DNA from: Symmachiella macrocystis
Lineage (GTDB): Bacteria; Planctomycetota; Planctomycetia; Planctomycetales; Planctomycetaceae
Length of the DNA stretch: 64,000 nucleotides
NCBI RefSeq assembly: GCF_007860075.1
Contig: NZ_SJPP01000001.1
Location: 2,025,980-2,089,979 of the forward strand
Direction of reading: 5' to 3'
Shown here: positions 24,207 through 32,571 of the stretch, piece by piece
Layout of the letters: each line of letters begins with the position of its first letter
Position numbering within the stretch: the stretch's first letter is position 1
Translations under genes and position numbers: made by a program
The notes under the pieces: model-generated
The model's database searches: none
What the model was told of the DNA's origin: nothing
The model's input: the letters and a program-made list of their open reading frames with translations, nothing else

Positions 24207-25154
24207 CTACGCCGCGGCTACAATCGCATCAGTGATGCCCACGGACTCCGAAGAAAACAACGGGATGCCCTCAACCTCCGTTGGGATTGGTGCAGGCGCC
24301 CCAGTCGCATTCGTTGCAGTCCGACTGTCCCGCAGTTGGAACACGGACTGCCGCGAAGTAACCAGCAAATTCGGCTGACGGTCTGAGGGAAACTTGCTCA
24401 GCAATTCATAGATCAATTCGTCAGTCAATCCCTTGTCGGCTTGCGCCGTCAGGTTGACGATACGGCCCACGCTGTACGCGCTGCCAATTTGCAAACCAGC
24501 CCACCCCGAAATGGGAGTGTAATAGGCCGGATAGGTTCCCGTACTGCCGGCAACTTCGACAACTTCGGTATCGGCAATTCGAATATTGCCATCCTCACCC
24601 ATGACGGCGCAGACATCCGACTCATCCGCAGTCGATCGAATCGCCCACAGGCTTGACCCTTTGTTCGCGGTAGTGCCCGTTGCATCCACGACCATTGCCG
24701 AATCTTTGTGAAGCATCGTTGCCGCATTGGCGAAGCCAACAAAACCGCCGGAGTCTCCGCCGACCGTACCGTTGAGCAACTGTTTCTCATACGCGAAGAA
24801 CGCCGCCCGGAGATGGCGCAACGCCTCACGGTTAAGAAACGCCTCAGCGCCCTTTTGGTAAATGTCAGCCAGCGACTTATCAACCTTAAACGTAGCGTCA
24901 AGGATCTCAAGAGTTGCCGTCACAAGCGTATCTTCGGAAACGTCATGCTCCCGACCGTCATTGACCGAACGGAAACCAACAACCGGCGCCCCGGTTTCCT
25001 TAACGTACTTGTGGACCGTCCCATTGGAAGCCAACACCGAATGCAACCGCGCCAACAGCGGCGCCCGGTTGAGCAAATCCGAAACGTTAATATCGGCTAG
25101 ATTCTGATCGTTAATAACGATCATCTCCGCCAATGTCATCAAATCATCAGCCAT
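24207..25154 (-). CDS. Major capsid protein
   Basis: A 315-residue HK97-fold-like capsid protein. The start MADDLMTLAEMIVINDQNLA is followed by an N-arm and an E-loop-like segment (APVVGFRSVNDGREHD). EKQLLNGTVGGDSGGFVGFA and FPSDRQPNLLVTSRQSVFQL match the spine-helix and A-domain segments seen in phage major capsid proteins of the gp13/DUF2184-like branch (GF.Gla....). Its place after the protease-scaffold gene and before connector genes is classical. Confidence 0.88.
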   Translation of the reverse strand: MADDLMTLAEMIVINDQNLADINVSDLLNRAPLLARLHSVLASNGTVHKYVKETGAPVVGFRSVNDGREHDVSEDTLVTATLEILDATFKVDKSLADIYQKGAEAFLNREALRHLRAAFFAYEKQLLNGTVGGDSGGFVGFANAATMLHKDSAMVVDATGTTANKGSSLWAIRSTADESDVCAVMGEDGNIRIADTEVVEVAGSTGTYPAYYTPISGWAGLQIGSAYSVGRIVNLTAQADKGLTDELIYELLSKFPSDRQPNLLVTSRQSVFQLRDSRTATNATGAPAPIPTEVEGIPLFSSESVGITDAIVAAA

Positions 25155-25238
25155 CGCTTATCACCCCTGCGCGTTGTTTTGAAATTCAACATGCAGGGAA
25201 ACCGCCCGCCCCCATTCGCCCGCCGCCGTCCGCCCGCC

Positions 25239-26264
25239 CTATTTCCGCAGCCGCACCAAGCCCGGTTTTTCCGTTTCGTCGCCGGCCGCATCCGATGCCG
25301 GGGCCGCAAACTCCGCCGGAGTCGACTCGCCACGATCCAAAGCCGCCAAGCGTTTCGTCAGCTTTTCATTTTCAGCCCGCATCTCTCCGAAATACTTCGC
25401 CTGCGCTGCATCAAAACTAAGGCCCTGAGCGAACCACACGCCGCCACGATCGCCGAACGCTTCCAGGAATCGCCCGCCCTCCGTCGACAGTTCACCGGCC
25501 GCGGCCGGCACAACAGCCGGAGCAACTTCGCCCGTAACATCACCCACGTCACCGCCGGCAAATTCGCCCGTAACCTCCTTAACGTCGCCGCCAGACGAAG
25601 CATCCGTCTCCGGCTCCGTTACCGTTTCATCCTCAACCGCGCCCGCCGTCTCATTCTCTTTTGCCACAATCGGCCCCCCATCATTTTCGAGATATTCAAT
25701 CAACACGTCCGCGCCACCGTCGGCGAACTCCGCCGCCGTATTTTGATCGGCTCCATACGGACAAATTGCCACGCCACGCAAAGGCCATTCACGGATTACC
25801 GCACCCGGCCCCACAAACTCCCGCCCATTGACTTGCACCGACTCACCCGGCCCTATTTCCTCAACTTTGATGCCCGACCCGTTGAAATTGATAGACGACT
25901 CATAAGGAACGCCGGCCGCCGACTTGAAGACGATTTCCGTTGCCTTGTCGCGGTCCAGGTACGGCACAATCTCGCCGGAGCAATACAGGCCCTCCGGCCG
26001 CACTTCAAACCGATCGAGAAACCCCAGCACCTCATCGGAATAGTGGCACCAGTCCAACAGCAGTTGAGGCTTGCTCAATTTCATGCCGGCGAAATCATGC
26101 ACCACCCGGCCCCAGTAGTAATGGTCGACAGGCTCAGAGGTGCGCGCCAGCAACTCAACCGGAGTTGTCTTGCCGCCGTCAACTTGCTCGCCGATGACCA
26201 AATCACAAGGACCGCCAAATCGCATTGCAGCGGCCGGCACAACGTTGTTTTTATTCTTCGTCAT
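25239..26264 (-). CDS. Prohead protease fused to a scaffold
   Basis: A 341-residue protein. Residues 1-160 resemble a prohead serine protease of the HK97/U35 type in divergent form: a catalytic His candidate in LLLDWCHYSDEVLG, a strand pair FEVRPEGLYCSGEIVP and a nucleophile Ser candidate in GVPYESSINFNG. Residues 190-275 are acidic and low-complexity, and residues 280-320 (AQAKYFGEMRAENEKLTKRL) form the coiled coil expected for a scaffold. Fusion of protease and scaffold is common in lambda-like heads (gpC/Nu3). The start overlaps the portal gene end by 14 bases. Confidence 0.8.
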   Translation of the reverse strand: MTKNKNNVVPAAAMRFGGPCDLVIGEQVDGGKTTPVELLARTSEPVDHYYWGRVVHDFAGMKLSKPQLLLDWCHYSDEVLGFLDRFEVRPEGLYCSGEIVPYLDRDKATEIVFKSAAGVPYESSINFNGSGIKVEEIGPGESVQVNGREFVGPGAVIREWPLRGVAICPYGADQNTAAEFADGGADVLIEYLENDGGPIVAKENETAGAVEDETVTEPETDASSGGDVKEVTGEFAGGDVGDVTGEVAPAVVPAAAGELSTEGGRFLEAFGDRGGVWFAQGLSFDAAQAKYFGEMRAENEKLTKRLAALDRGESTPAEFAAPASDAAGDETEKPGLVRLRK

Positions 26265-27681
26265 CGTCTTTGCTCCCCAGATCCACAGCGACCGACACCG
26301 GCGCCAGCCCCACGCCGGCCGTTTTTAGATACTTGTTTTCCGCGGCCAACTCATCGACCGTCGCGCGGAAGTCCCGGCCCCGCCGCCGCAATACCTCCGT
26401 CCGCGTTTTCAGCCCCGCATTGACCGCGGCAATGTCCGCGTTTGCTTCCTTGAGGGGATCAACCCACGGCAACCCGGCCGCCATCCACTCCCACCGCAGA
26501 TCGCTTGCCAGCCACCCGGCCGGCAGTTCTAAAACACCGTCGGCAATCCACAGACGCACCCGCCAAGCCAACAGTCGGTCAAGAATCATCTGTAAATCGC
26601 CGCGCTTGATTGCCGCGCTCATCTCGTATTGGAGGAGCGCTTGCCGCGACCCGCTGTAATTGCTGTGCGACTCATCGAAAAACGAATAAGGCAAATCCAG
26701 GGATTTAATCGCGACCGCAATCATCACTTGCGTAAACGCAACAAACTCCGGAGCTGGGGTTTTATTCTCCAGAAACTCCGCCTTATCCCCCGGATCAAGA
26801 TCGAGCATGACCGGCCCGCGGCCGAAATCGATTTCATAACCGCTGGACGTTTCCGCCTCCCCGTCTCCGTCCGCATCGGTCTCCGCCGTCGATGTCACCG
26901 GCGCCGGAGAATCCAACGCGTCGCGATACAACACCAGCCCGAACATCTGCGCTATTTTCGCTTTTGCCAGTGCGTAATCGAAACCCTCGTAAACGTCCCG
27001 ATACGTATTGAGGGAGGCCGTTACAGGTGAGATGCCGCGAACCTGATCGAACCTATCGAAAAACCCATGCTGAACCATGCGCGAAGCCAATACGCGCCGA
27101 TCAAATTCAAAACCGTTGCCGCCTTGCCCGCGACTATGCACATAAAACGCCCGCGACCGTCCGGCCTTGTCGACTTCCACGCCTTGGACGACGGATGACC
27201 CGTTGCGCTTGTGCTTGTCGCCCGGATCACGTACCCGATCACCTTCAATCGCTTGCAGTCGACCGTCTGACAATTGCATCGCAAAGACGTCACCGTCTAC
27301 CGTCCGCCGCGCCTCCAATAGCCGCGTCCAACGTTGCAGCCCATGCCGGCCGCCGACTTCGAAATTGTCAGGACGCCCCCACCAGTCCACCAACTCCGCC
27401 AGCCGCGCGTCAACGGCATCGTTGCCCGTCCGCGGCTGAAAGCTGAACGTTGATACGTAGTCCAGATGACGACGCACCGCCCACGATGCAATGGTAAAAT
27501 TGCGCTGCACTTCGCGCGATACGCTTTGGACTTTGCGACGGTCGCCGGCTTTCAAAACGGCATCCTCCGAACGCAAAGCGCCGGCAGGAGTCGCACGCCG
27601 CCCACGATCCGCGGCCGCGTCGTATCCAAACAAGAAACGGCCGGCACGCTGCAACATTTTCCGATTTTCGCCCGCCATCAT
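26251..27681 (-). CDS. Portal protein, lambda gpB-like
   Basis: A 476-residue portal of the lambda family, the twelve-subunit vertex through which DNA enters the head. Recognisable parts are the N-terminal REVQRNFTIASWAVRRHLDY, the wing region WTRLLEARRTVDGDVFAMQL, the mid RGISPVTASLNTYRDVYEGF, and the C-terminal GLPWVDPLKEANADIAAVNA with TEVLRRRGRDFRATVDELAAE that is diagnostic of this family. It starts at an ATG overlapping the stop of the gpW-like gene (ATGA). A second adjacent ATG is equally possible. Confidence 0.93.
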   Translation of the reverse strand: MMAGENRKMLQRAGRFLFGYDAAADRGRRATPAGALRSEDAVLKAGDRRKVQSVSREVQRNFTIASWAVRRHLDYVSTFSFQPRTGNDAVDARLAELVDWWGRPDNFEVGGRHGLQRWTRLLEARRTVDGDVFAMQLSDGRLQAIEGDRVRDPGDKHKRNGSSVVQGVEVDKAGRSRAFYVHSRGQGGNGFEFDRRVLASRMVQHGFFDRFDQVRGISPVTASLNTYRDVYEGFDYALAKAKIAQMFGLVLYRDALDSPAPVTSTAETDADGDGEAETSSGYEIDFGRGPVMLDLDPGDKAEFLENKTPAPEFVAFTQVMIAVAIKSLDLPYSFFDESHSNYSGSRQALLQYEMSAAIKRGDLQMILDRLLAWRVRLWIADGVLELPAGWLASDLRWEWMAAGLPWVDPLKEANADIAAVNAGLKTRTEVLRRRGRDFRATVDELAAENKYLKTAGVGLAPVSVAVDLGSKDDDEE

Positions 27682-27875
27682 ACCCCCGGTATTTTGATAC
27701 GAACCGCAGCTGGCCGGCGGCCGCCTTGGAAATCGTCCGCCGCCATCAAGGCCCGCAATTGCCGCCGCAGTTCCGCGAAATCGTGCTCTACCGTCATCCC
27801 GTCAACCGTGATTTTCTTTTGACCACTCCGGAGAATGCCCAATATCTCCGCGATTGCCGCCGAGTTATCCGCCAT
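27678..27875 (-). CDS. gpW-like head-tail joining protein
   Basis: A 65-residue protein between the terminase and portal genes, where lambda has W. The sequence AEILGILRSGQKKITVDGMT, then VEHDFAELRRQLRALMAA, matches the gpW/DUF6148-type pattern of a helix, a short hairpin with vdG and a second helix. It would stabilise the filled head. The ATG at 27875 is 15 bases after an intrinsic terminator, which is odd for a gene inside the late operon. Confidence 0.7.
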   Translation of the reverse strand: MADNSAAIAEILGILRSGQKKITVDGMTVEHDFAELRRQLRALMAADDFQGGRRPAAVRIKIPGV

Positions 27876-27889
27876 AGTGCCCACCAAAG

Positions 27890-27924
27890 AAAAAAGCCGT
27901 GCAGGGGTGCGGCCCCGCACGGCT
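27890..27924 (-). terminator. Intrinsic terminator inside the late operon
   Basis: On the minus strand AGCCGTGC and GCACGGCT pair perfectly, extended inside by GGGG/CCCC, and TTTTTT follows. It stands between the terminase/zinc-ribbon genes and gpW, and would reduce or stop transcription into the head genes unless read through. Confidence 0.8.
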
Positions 27925-28046
27925 TCCGCGAAAGAGGTTGAGCAGGTATCCCCGCAAAACCGACGCCCTTATATCAGCAACGACAACACAAACCCGCAGC
28001 ACGCAATGCCGTTTTGCGATTAACTATCCGAATCCCGGCCGTTTTC

Positions 28047-28307
28047 CTAAACTGAGCCCGCCGCCGCATCCGCGGAGGATCGGTTTTCATAATGCTTGTC
28101 AATCCGCCACTGCCCACACGCTTTGCATTGAACCCGCCGCCAAACAATATGCGTACACGCATTGCCGGAGGGATCTTTTCCCCTGAATTGCTTTTCCACT
28201 CGCTTTGCATACTGTCCGCGCTCCGTCGACTTGCACCGCGGACAGCGCGTCAGCTCACCTGAGGCCCGCGCGTATTCCCGATGCTTTGACCCTTTTTTCC
28301 GTGCCAC
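28047..28307 (-). CDS. Small zinc-ribbon phage protein
   Basis: An 86-residue basic protein with two CxxC pairs, CPRC (residues 22-25) and CKAC (residues 61-64), spaced as a zinc ribbon, and a basic start (MARKKGSKHREYARASGEL). The GTG at 28307 has GGAGG seven bases upstream. It lies directly after the large terminase gene; nucleic-acid binding in packaging is plausible but unproven. Similar small ribbons are found in planctomycete prophages only by my general impression. Confidence 0.65.
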   Translation of the reverse strand: MARKKGSKHREYARASGELTRCPRCKSTERGQYAKRVEKQFRGKDPSGNACTHIVWRRVQCKACGQWRIDKHYENRSSADAAAGSV

Positions 28308-28323
28308 TTTTCCGCCTCCCGCT

Positions 28324-30555
28324 CTAAAGATAAGAAACCCGCCGCCGCTTGCGTTTGCGCGGCTCCGCCTTGCCGGCTCCGCTGCCGACTTGTTTCATCA
28401 ACTCCACGCCCAACATGGACGCACCCACCGCGCATCCAACCCCGCAATCGAGCCAATGGTTATCAGCCCGACCCGGCTTGACCTTCCATTCGTCCACCCG
28501 CCGGCCGCGGCCCTCCGTCCGTATCCGATACTCCGCGGTAAGATGATCCGCCAATAACGCATGCCGCTCCGGCTTATTGCCGAACAGCGTAAGCGCACCC
28601 GGATCACCCATCGACGTCGACAACCGCGCATTGAGGAATGATTTCCAAAAGTTGGCATCAAACATCACATGCCGCACCGCCCCCCGCTTGCCGCGGATCG
28701 TCGGCGCTCGCCAGTTCAGGCCCGCTAAATCCCCCGGCTCGTTACGCCATTCGCCTAGCGGTTTCATGCTCGCCGTCACGCCCTTACCATGCGACGGCCA
28801 CAACTGCCCGGCATAATGGGATTGCCGGCAGAACATCTTGATAACGTCGGTGGATTGCCCCCAGTTCGCATCTATGAGGCAGATGTCCGGCCGCAACGCT
28901 GCCCCATCGGCACCGGCCCATTCCCGGCCCAGCAGATCATCAACCGTAACCTCTAGCCCGGCATAGATCGCGCCTTCCATCCCGGCGCCCGGCGCCTTGT
29001 GGCTCATTGCAACCTTTGATTCCCGCAGAGTGAACCGCGCCCGCTTTTGGTCCGGATAGGCGCCGTAGTCAATCACCGCCCCGGTGAAATCGTTGCCCCA
29101 CGCGCAGACCATCCAATACAAAAGTTTTTTGTGGACATCGACGAATACCGACAGCCGCGACGCCCACGCCGGCACAGCGCCACGTTTACCCCGGTTGATC
29201 CGCCGGCAGATTTCATCTTCGCTCAAAAGTTCGTCGTCAACGTCGTCAGTCGGCAGAGGCTCGTTTTGATACTCCGCAAAGAATGCCGCCTCGTTATCTA
29301 TTTTGAGATTCATCGCCGATTGAATCGCCGACAGCTCACCTGGCAAAAACCGTTCTTCCCAAGCGACTTTTGACCCCGCGTCCATCGCTTCACGATTCGC
29401 CCGGTAGAACTCCGTCCCCGCGGCGCCGCCGTCGCCAGCACGCAAACCATCGGCTCGGATTTTCTCGTATTGCTCCCAAAGCTTTTCGTTTTCAGGGAAC
29501 GCGTAGACAAGTTTGGTGCGCTCCCCTTGCCACTCCGGCCGCTTTTGAGTATCGAGCATTGCATCGGCCAAGTCGCCCTCTCGGATCACCGTGCACGGCA
29601 TCACGCCCGAGATTTTATTACCCGGCCCCGCCAGCCCCAAAACGGCACCTGCAACGATTTCCTCCCGCGTCCGGCATTGGCTGGGAGACTTTGCGGATTC
29701 GTCCGTTTGCGGATCGTCCAACACCACCAGCGAAGGACGGACAGCGCGACCGTCGGCCCGCTTAAATTTCATGCCGCGGATTCCACCCGTCAGGCCGGCC
29801 ACCTTGACCACCGCGCCGGAGGCCGCCGAATCCGCGATCGTCGGCAAGACAATCTCCCGCGCCGTCCATTGCATTTGCGTCCGCCGGCCAAGATGCAATT
29901 GACCACGGCACCGATGCGCGATGCCCTCCAGCATGCGAATTGGATAGCAGACCTCCGGAAAATCGGCCAGAAGGTTTTCGTTGGTTTCAAGTTCCACCTT
30001 GATTGAGGCGAGCATATCGGCCGCATGCTTTTCGTCGGCACCGATCAGCGCCACGAACTCCCGCCAGCCGTAGGACATCGCCCACAGGCAAGCACACTCA
30101 GCCAGCGACGTTTTACCGCTGCCCCGCGGCATCGCCATTGCGAACAGCCCGCCCTCCAAAACCGCCCGCTCAATTTTGGAGATCACGCGCAGATGGTCCG
30201 CGCTCCAGCCCATGTAAAACAGATCCGGAAAGTAAACCTCCAGGTAGACACGAAACGAACGCGCCGCGGCCGCCCGCCGCTGGGGATCAACCACAGCCGG
30301 CAGCTCTCCGATATCGCGACCGGCCCGGCTGTTGTCCGCGGAACGCTTTGCCGCGTCTGCTTTGGTGCGATCGTATCCCGTCCAGCCCTTGCCCTTGCGG
30401 CGCGCAGAAACAGACGCCGCCGGTTGAGGCTTGTTTTCGCCCTCAACCAACGCCGCCTCAATTTTCGCCAGTTCCCCCGGCTCCGCGTTTTGCACCAACT
30501 CCGCCAGCTCCGCCGGCGAAAGTCCGTCAACCAATTCGCGCCCGTCGATCGTCAA
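28324..30555 (-). CDS. Terminase large subunit, gpA-like
   Basis: A 743-residue DNA-packaging motor. The ATPase has Walker A PRGSGKTS (residues 143-150) and Walker B SLVVLDDPQTD, with the VAGLTGGIRGMKF segment usual in lambda gpA relatives. The nuclease part contains FVDVHKKLLYWMVCAWG, DICLIDANWGQSTDVI and the C-terminal DNHWLDC motif of this family. A basic tail (RKRKRRRVSYL) ends it. The start is a TTG at 30555 with GGAG seven bases upstream; no in-frame ATG lies near. The gene should be paired with a small subunit, which is not clearly present upstream. Confidence 0.92.
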   Translation of the reverse strand: MTIDGRELVDGLSPAELAELVQNAEPGELAKIEAALVEGENKPQPAASVSARRKGKGWTGYDRTKADAAKRSADNSRAGRDIGELPAVVDPQRRAAAARSFRVYLEVYFPDLFYMGWSADHLRVISKIERAVLEGGLFAMAMPRGSGKTSLAECACLWAMSYGWREFVALIGADEKHAADMLASIKVELETNENLLADFPEVCYPIRMLEGIAHRCRGQLHLGRRTQMQWTAREIVLPTIADSAASGAVVKVAGLTGGIRGMKFKRADGRAVRPSLVVLDDPQTDESAKSPSQCRTREEIVAGAVLGLAGPGNKISGVMPCTVIREGDLADAMLDTQKRPEWQGERTKLVYAFPENEKLWEQYEKIRADGLRAGDGGAAGTEFYRANREAMDAGSKVAWEERFLPGELSAIQSAMNLKIDNEAAFFAEYQNEPLPTDDVDDELLSEDEICRRINRGKRGAVPAWASRLSVFVDVHKKLLYWMVCAWGNDFTGAVIDYGAYPDQKRARFTLRESKVAMSHKAPGAGMEGAIYAGLEVTVDDLLGREWAGADGAALRPDICLIDANWGQSTDVIKMFCRQSHYAGQLWPSHGKGVTASMKPLGEWRNEPGDLAGLNWRAPTIRGKRGAVRHVMFDANFWKSFLNARLSTSMGDPGALTLFGNKPERHALLADHLTAEYRIRTEGRGRRVDEWKVKPGRADNHWLDCGVGCAVGASMLGVELMKQVGSGAGKAEPRKRKRRRVSYL

Positions 30556-30634
30556 CCGATTTCTCCGGCTCGACCTCCGCTACCGGCTCCGTGCCATCAC
30601 CGCCCGCATTCTCCGCCCGCTCAACCTTGCCCAT
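30527..30634 (-). pseudogene. Possible tail end of a small terminase subunit
   Basis: The frame that ends just inside the terminase gene translates upstream as RTDCGLTPASMGKVERAENA, close to the GLTPaSr.rv motif that marks the C-terminus of P27-type small terminase subunits. In this frame a stop (TAG) lies about 15 codons before the motif and no full-length small subunit can be assembled. It may be a remnant of a disrupted gene, a frameshifted gene, or a chance match. Confidence 0.3.
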
Positions 30635-30752
30635 TGAGGCCGGAGTCAATCCGCAGTCCGTCCTGAATTGCAATGCCCGCCCACGCCGATACTACGAGAT
30701 GCAACAGCCACGTAAACCCCAGACGGCACACAATAAGCGACCATTGCCCCAT
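30621..30752 (-). CDS. Possible 43-residue membrane peptide
   Basis: Starts MGQWSLIVCRLGFTWLLHLV and contains one hydrophobic segment of about 25 residues followed by a polar end. It overlaps the possible terminase remnant in another frame, and the nearest GAGG lies 17 bases upstream, so support is thin. Confidence 0.3.
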   Translation of the reverse strand: MGQWSLIVCRLGFTWLLHLVVSAWAGIAIQDGLRIDSGLNGQG

Positions 30753-30932
30753 GTTCGAAAAATGCAGATCCTCACCGCGCCGCCCACTTCGCGGATTGCC
30801 CTAAATTCGTCGCATGCGTCGCCGCGGCAAACACCGTCGGGAACGTCCCGATTGCCGGACCGCGGCCGAATATTTCCGAGCAAACAAACAAACTTAATTG
30901 GCATTTACGACTGTTCCCTCTGCCCAGAGGAA

Positions 30933-31085
30933 TCAAGACGCCCGCCGGAGTACCTTTTGCACCCCCACCAGCTCCGGCGCCGCCACATTTCGCCGCACCT
31001 CCCGCACCACGGCCCACACCTCCCGGATTTTCCAGCCGACGGAGGCCGCCAAGTCCCGCGGCGTCTTCGGGGGTATTGCATCACA
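30933..31085 (-). pseudogene. Duplicated 3' scrap of the 119-residue phage gene
   Basis: The minus strand here encodes RDLAASVGWKIREVWAVVRE and VRRNV, nearly the same as the C-terminal part of the gene at 32212-32571 (RDLAATGGRQIREVWAVVRE, VRRNV). The matching 72 bases are 30984-31055 and 32236-32307, with a 24-base identical core. The frame has no start codon or ribosome binding site. The plus-strand PEP-CTERM gene lies between the two copies, so this scrap probably marks the left edge of an insertion or duplication event. Confidence 0.6.
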
Positions 31086-31360
31086 AATAAACAGCCACTG
31101 ATAAGAATGGCCACCTTTTTCCCTGGTTGACTGGGGGATTAGCCTAGATTGCGTTTTTCTCGCAGGATTTACTTGAATTGCGGTTTCGGGACGGTAGTTT
31201 GGTGGAAGTTATTTTCGGAAAAATCGGAAAAATCCGCGAATTCGTGACCTAGCACAGCCGTTTTTTTCGCATTGTTATGGGGGCTCGGCCCGTAACGCAA
31301 CTGCCGTCGCCTGACCCAACAATCGTTAGCAGATTCAACAGGGAAAACTGGAGACAAGAA

Positions 31361-32146
31361 ATGAAACGCATAAGTCAAATCGCAGTCGGTGGCGAGTTCG
31401 TATCCGCGGCGTGTGGGAGATTTGCAGTATTCAGTCTCATGTTTTTATTTACATCAGTGGCCAATGGGGAATTTGCTGTAAGCCCGACGACATTAGATGG
31501 CAACGCCTTTCTTCAATCGTTTGATGCCGATGGTAATACAACATTTGCGGGTCACGCATTTAACAATTTCAACGCCGGCATCGATGATTTGGCATTCGAC
31601 AGCAATGGCGATCTCTACTTATTACTCTCTAATTCAGGAGAGCATCCCAACAGTGGGATCTATCGGTTTGATCCCAATACGAGTACAACCACGTTGGTCG
31701 CCAATAGAACCACAATCCTCGGTCAAGGAGATCTCGCCGTTTCTCCAACCGGCGGATTTGCTGTAAGCCCGACGACATTAGATAGCAGCGCCTTTCTTCA
31801 ATCGTTTGATGCCGATGGTAATACAACATTTGCGGGTCACGCATTTAACAATTTCAACGCCGGCATCGATGATTTGGCATTCGACAGCAATGGCGATCTC
31901 TACTTATTACTCTCTAATTCAGGAGAGCATCCCAACAGTGGGATCTATCGGTTTGATCCCAATACGAGTACAACCACGTTGGTCGCCAATAGAACCACAA
32001 TCCTCGGTCAAGGAGATCTCGCCGTTTCTCCAACCGGCGGATTTGCCCCCGTCCCCGAACCCTCCACTTACGCCGGACTCCTCGGTATCACTTGCGTCTC
32101 ACTGCTCGCCTACGGCTGGCGACGCAAACGGCAACAAGCTGCGTGA
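31361..32146 (+). CDS. PEP-CTERM protein with a tandem duplication (moron)
   Basis: A 261-residue exported protein. It has an N-terminal signal peptide (residues 15-35, hydrophobic FAVFSLMFLFTSVA), two 95-residue repeats containing DDLAFDSNGDLYLLL and SGIYRFDPNTSTTTLV that resemble a beta-propeller blade pair, and a C-terminal sorting signal: VPEPSTYAG, a hydrophobic helix and the basic end YGWRRKRQQAA. PEP-CTERM proteins are handled by exosortase and end in the envelope or outside. The start has GGAG eight bases upstream; a longer frame to 31277 has none. It runs against all surrounding phage genes, has its own terminator and is not a phage structural gene, so it is a lysogenic-conversion type cargo gene. 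No exosortase gene is in the window. Confidence 0.85.
   Translation: MKRISQIAVGGEFVSAACGRFAVFSLMFLFTSVANGEFAVSPTTLDGNAFLQSFDADGNTTFAGHAFNNFNAGIDDLAFDSNGDLYLLLSNSGEHPNSGIYRFDPNTSTTTLVANRTTILGQGDLAVSPTGGFAVSPTTLDSSAFLQSFDADGNTTFAGHAFNNFNAGIDDLAFDSNGDLYLLLSNSGEHPNSGIYRFDPNTSTTTLVANRTTILGQGDLAVSPTGGFAPVPEPSTYAGLLGITCVSLLAYGWRRKRQQAA
31472..32041 (+). repeat. Two tandem 285-bp repeats in the PEP-CTERM gene
   Basis: Bases 31472-31756 and 31757-32041 are almost identical; the clearest differences are in the segment near the start of each unit (GATGGCAACGCC against GATAGCAGCGCC). The two units encode the same 95 residues with two changes, so the duplication is recent or kept by gene conversion. Confidence 0.95.
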
Positions 32147-32170
32147 AACAAATTGTCAGAGAACTTCCAA

Positions 32171-32199
32171 CCGTCGGCGTTATGCGTCGGCGGTTTTTT
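32171..32199 (+). terminator. Terminator of the PEP-CTERM gene
   Basis: CCGTCGGCG - loop - CGTCGGCGG (nine pairs, two of them G-U) is followed by TTTTTT, 25 bases after the stop codon. It closely resembles the minus-strand terminator at 6640-6668, with four differences in 29 positions. Confidence 0.85.
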
Positions 32200-32211
32200 C
32201 ATTTCGATGTT

Positions 32212-32571
32212 TTATTCAGTTACCACCAGCTCCCGCACGTTCCGCCGCACCTCCCGCACCACGGCCCAGACTTCCCGTATCTGCCGGCCACCGGTGGCCG
32301 CCAAGTCCCGCTCAGCCAAACCGCAAAACGTCGCCAACACATCGGCCGCCACGTCCGCCGCATGCAGCAACCGAAACCCCTCCGCGTCCGATACCCTGCC
32401 CGACTCACGCGAACTAACGAACGCCAGCGCACGCCTTAGCGACGCATCATCCGCGGCCGTCCATTCCAACGGATCACGATCGGCGATCGCCTCCAGATGC
32501 GCCGACCATTCCGCCGCACTCCCTTCCCACGGCGCATTCTTCCGCCACGCCCGCCGTACCCGTACCGCCAT
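32212..32571 (-). CDS. Phage protein of unknown function, 119 residues
   Basis: A helical, Arg/Ala/Glu-rich protein (MAVRVRRAWRKNAPWEGSAA). Its C-terminal 31 residues recur in the pseudogene scrap left of the PEP-CTERM gene. The ATG overlaps the stop of the 40-residue membrane peptide (TGATG). It comes after RusA and before the moron, at the end of the early region. No family recognised; a packaging-associated or regulatory role would suit its position. Confidence 0.6.
   Translation of the reverse strand: MAVRVRRAWRKNAPWEGSAAEWSAHLEAIADRDPLEWTAADDASLRRALAFVSSRESGRVSDAEGFRLLHAADVAADVLATFCGLAERDLAATGGRQIREVWAVVREVRRNVRELVVTE

Noticed and set aside
25179-26423. 414-residue plus-strand open frame
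   Set aside because: Antisense to the protease-scaffold and portal genes, Arg/His/Pro-rich, without any family pattern.
30003-31130. 375-residue plus-strand open frame
   Set aside because: Mostly antisense to the terminase gene; Pro/Arg/Ser-rich composition typical of a shadow frame.
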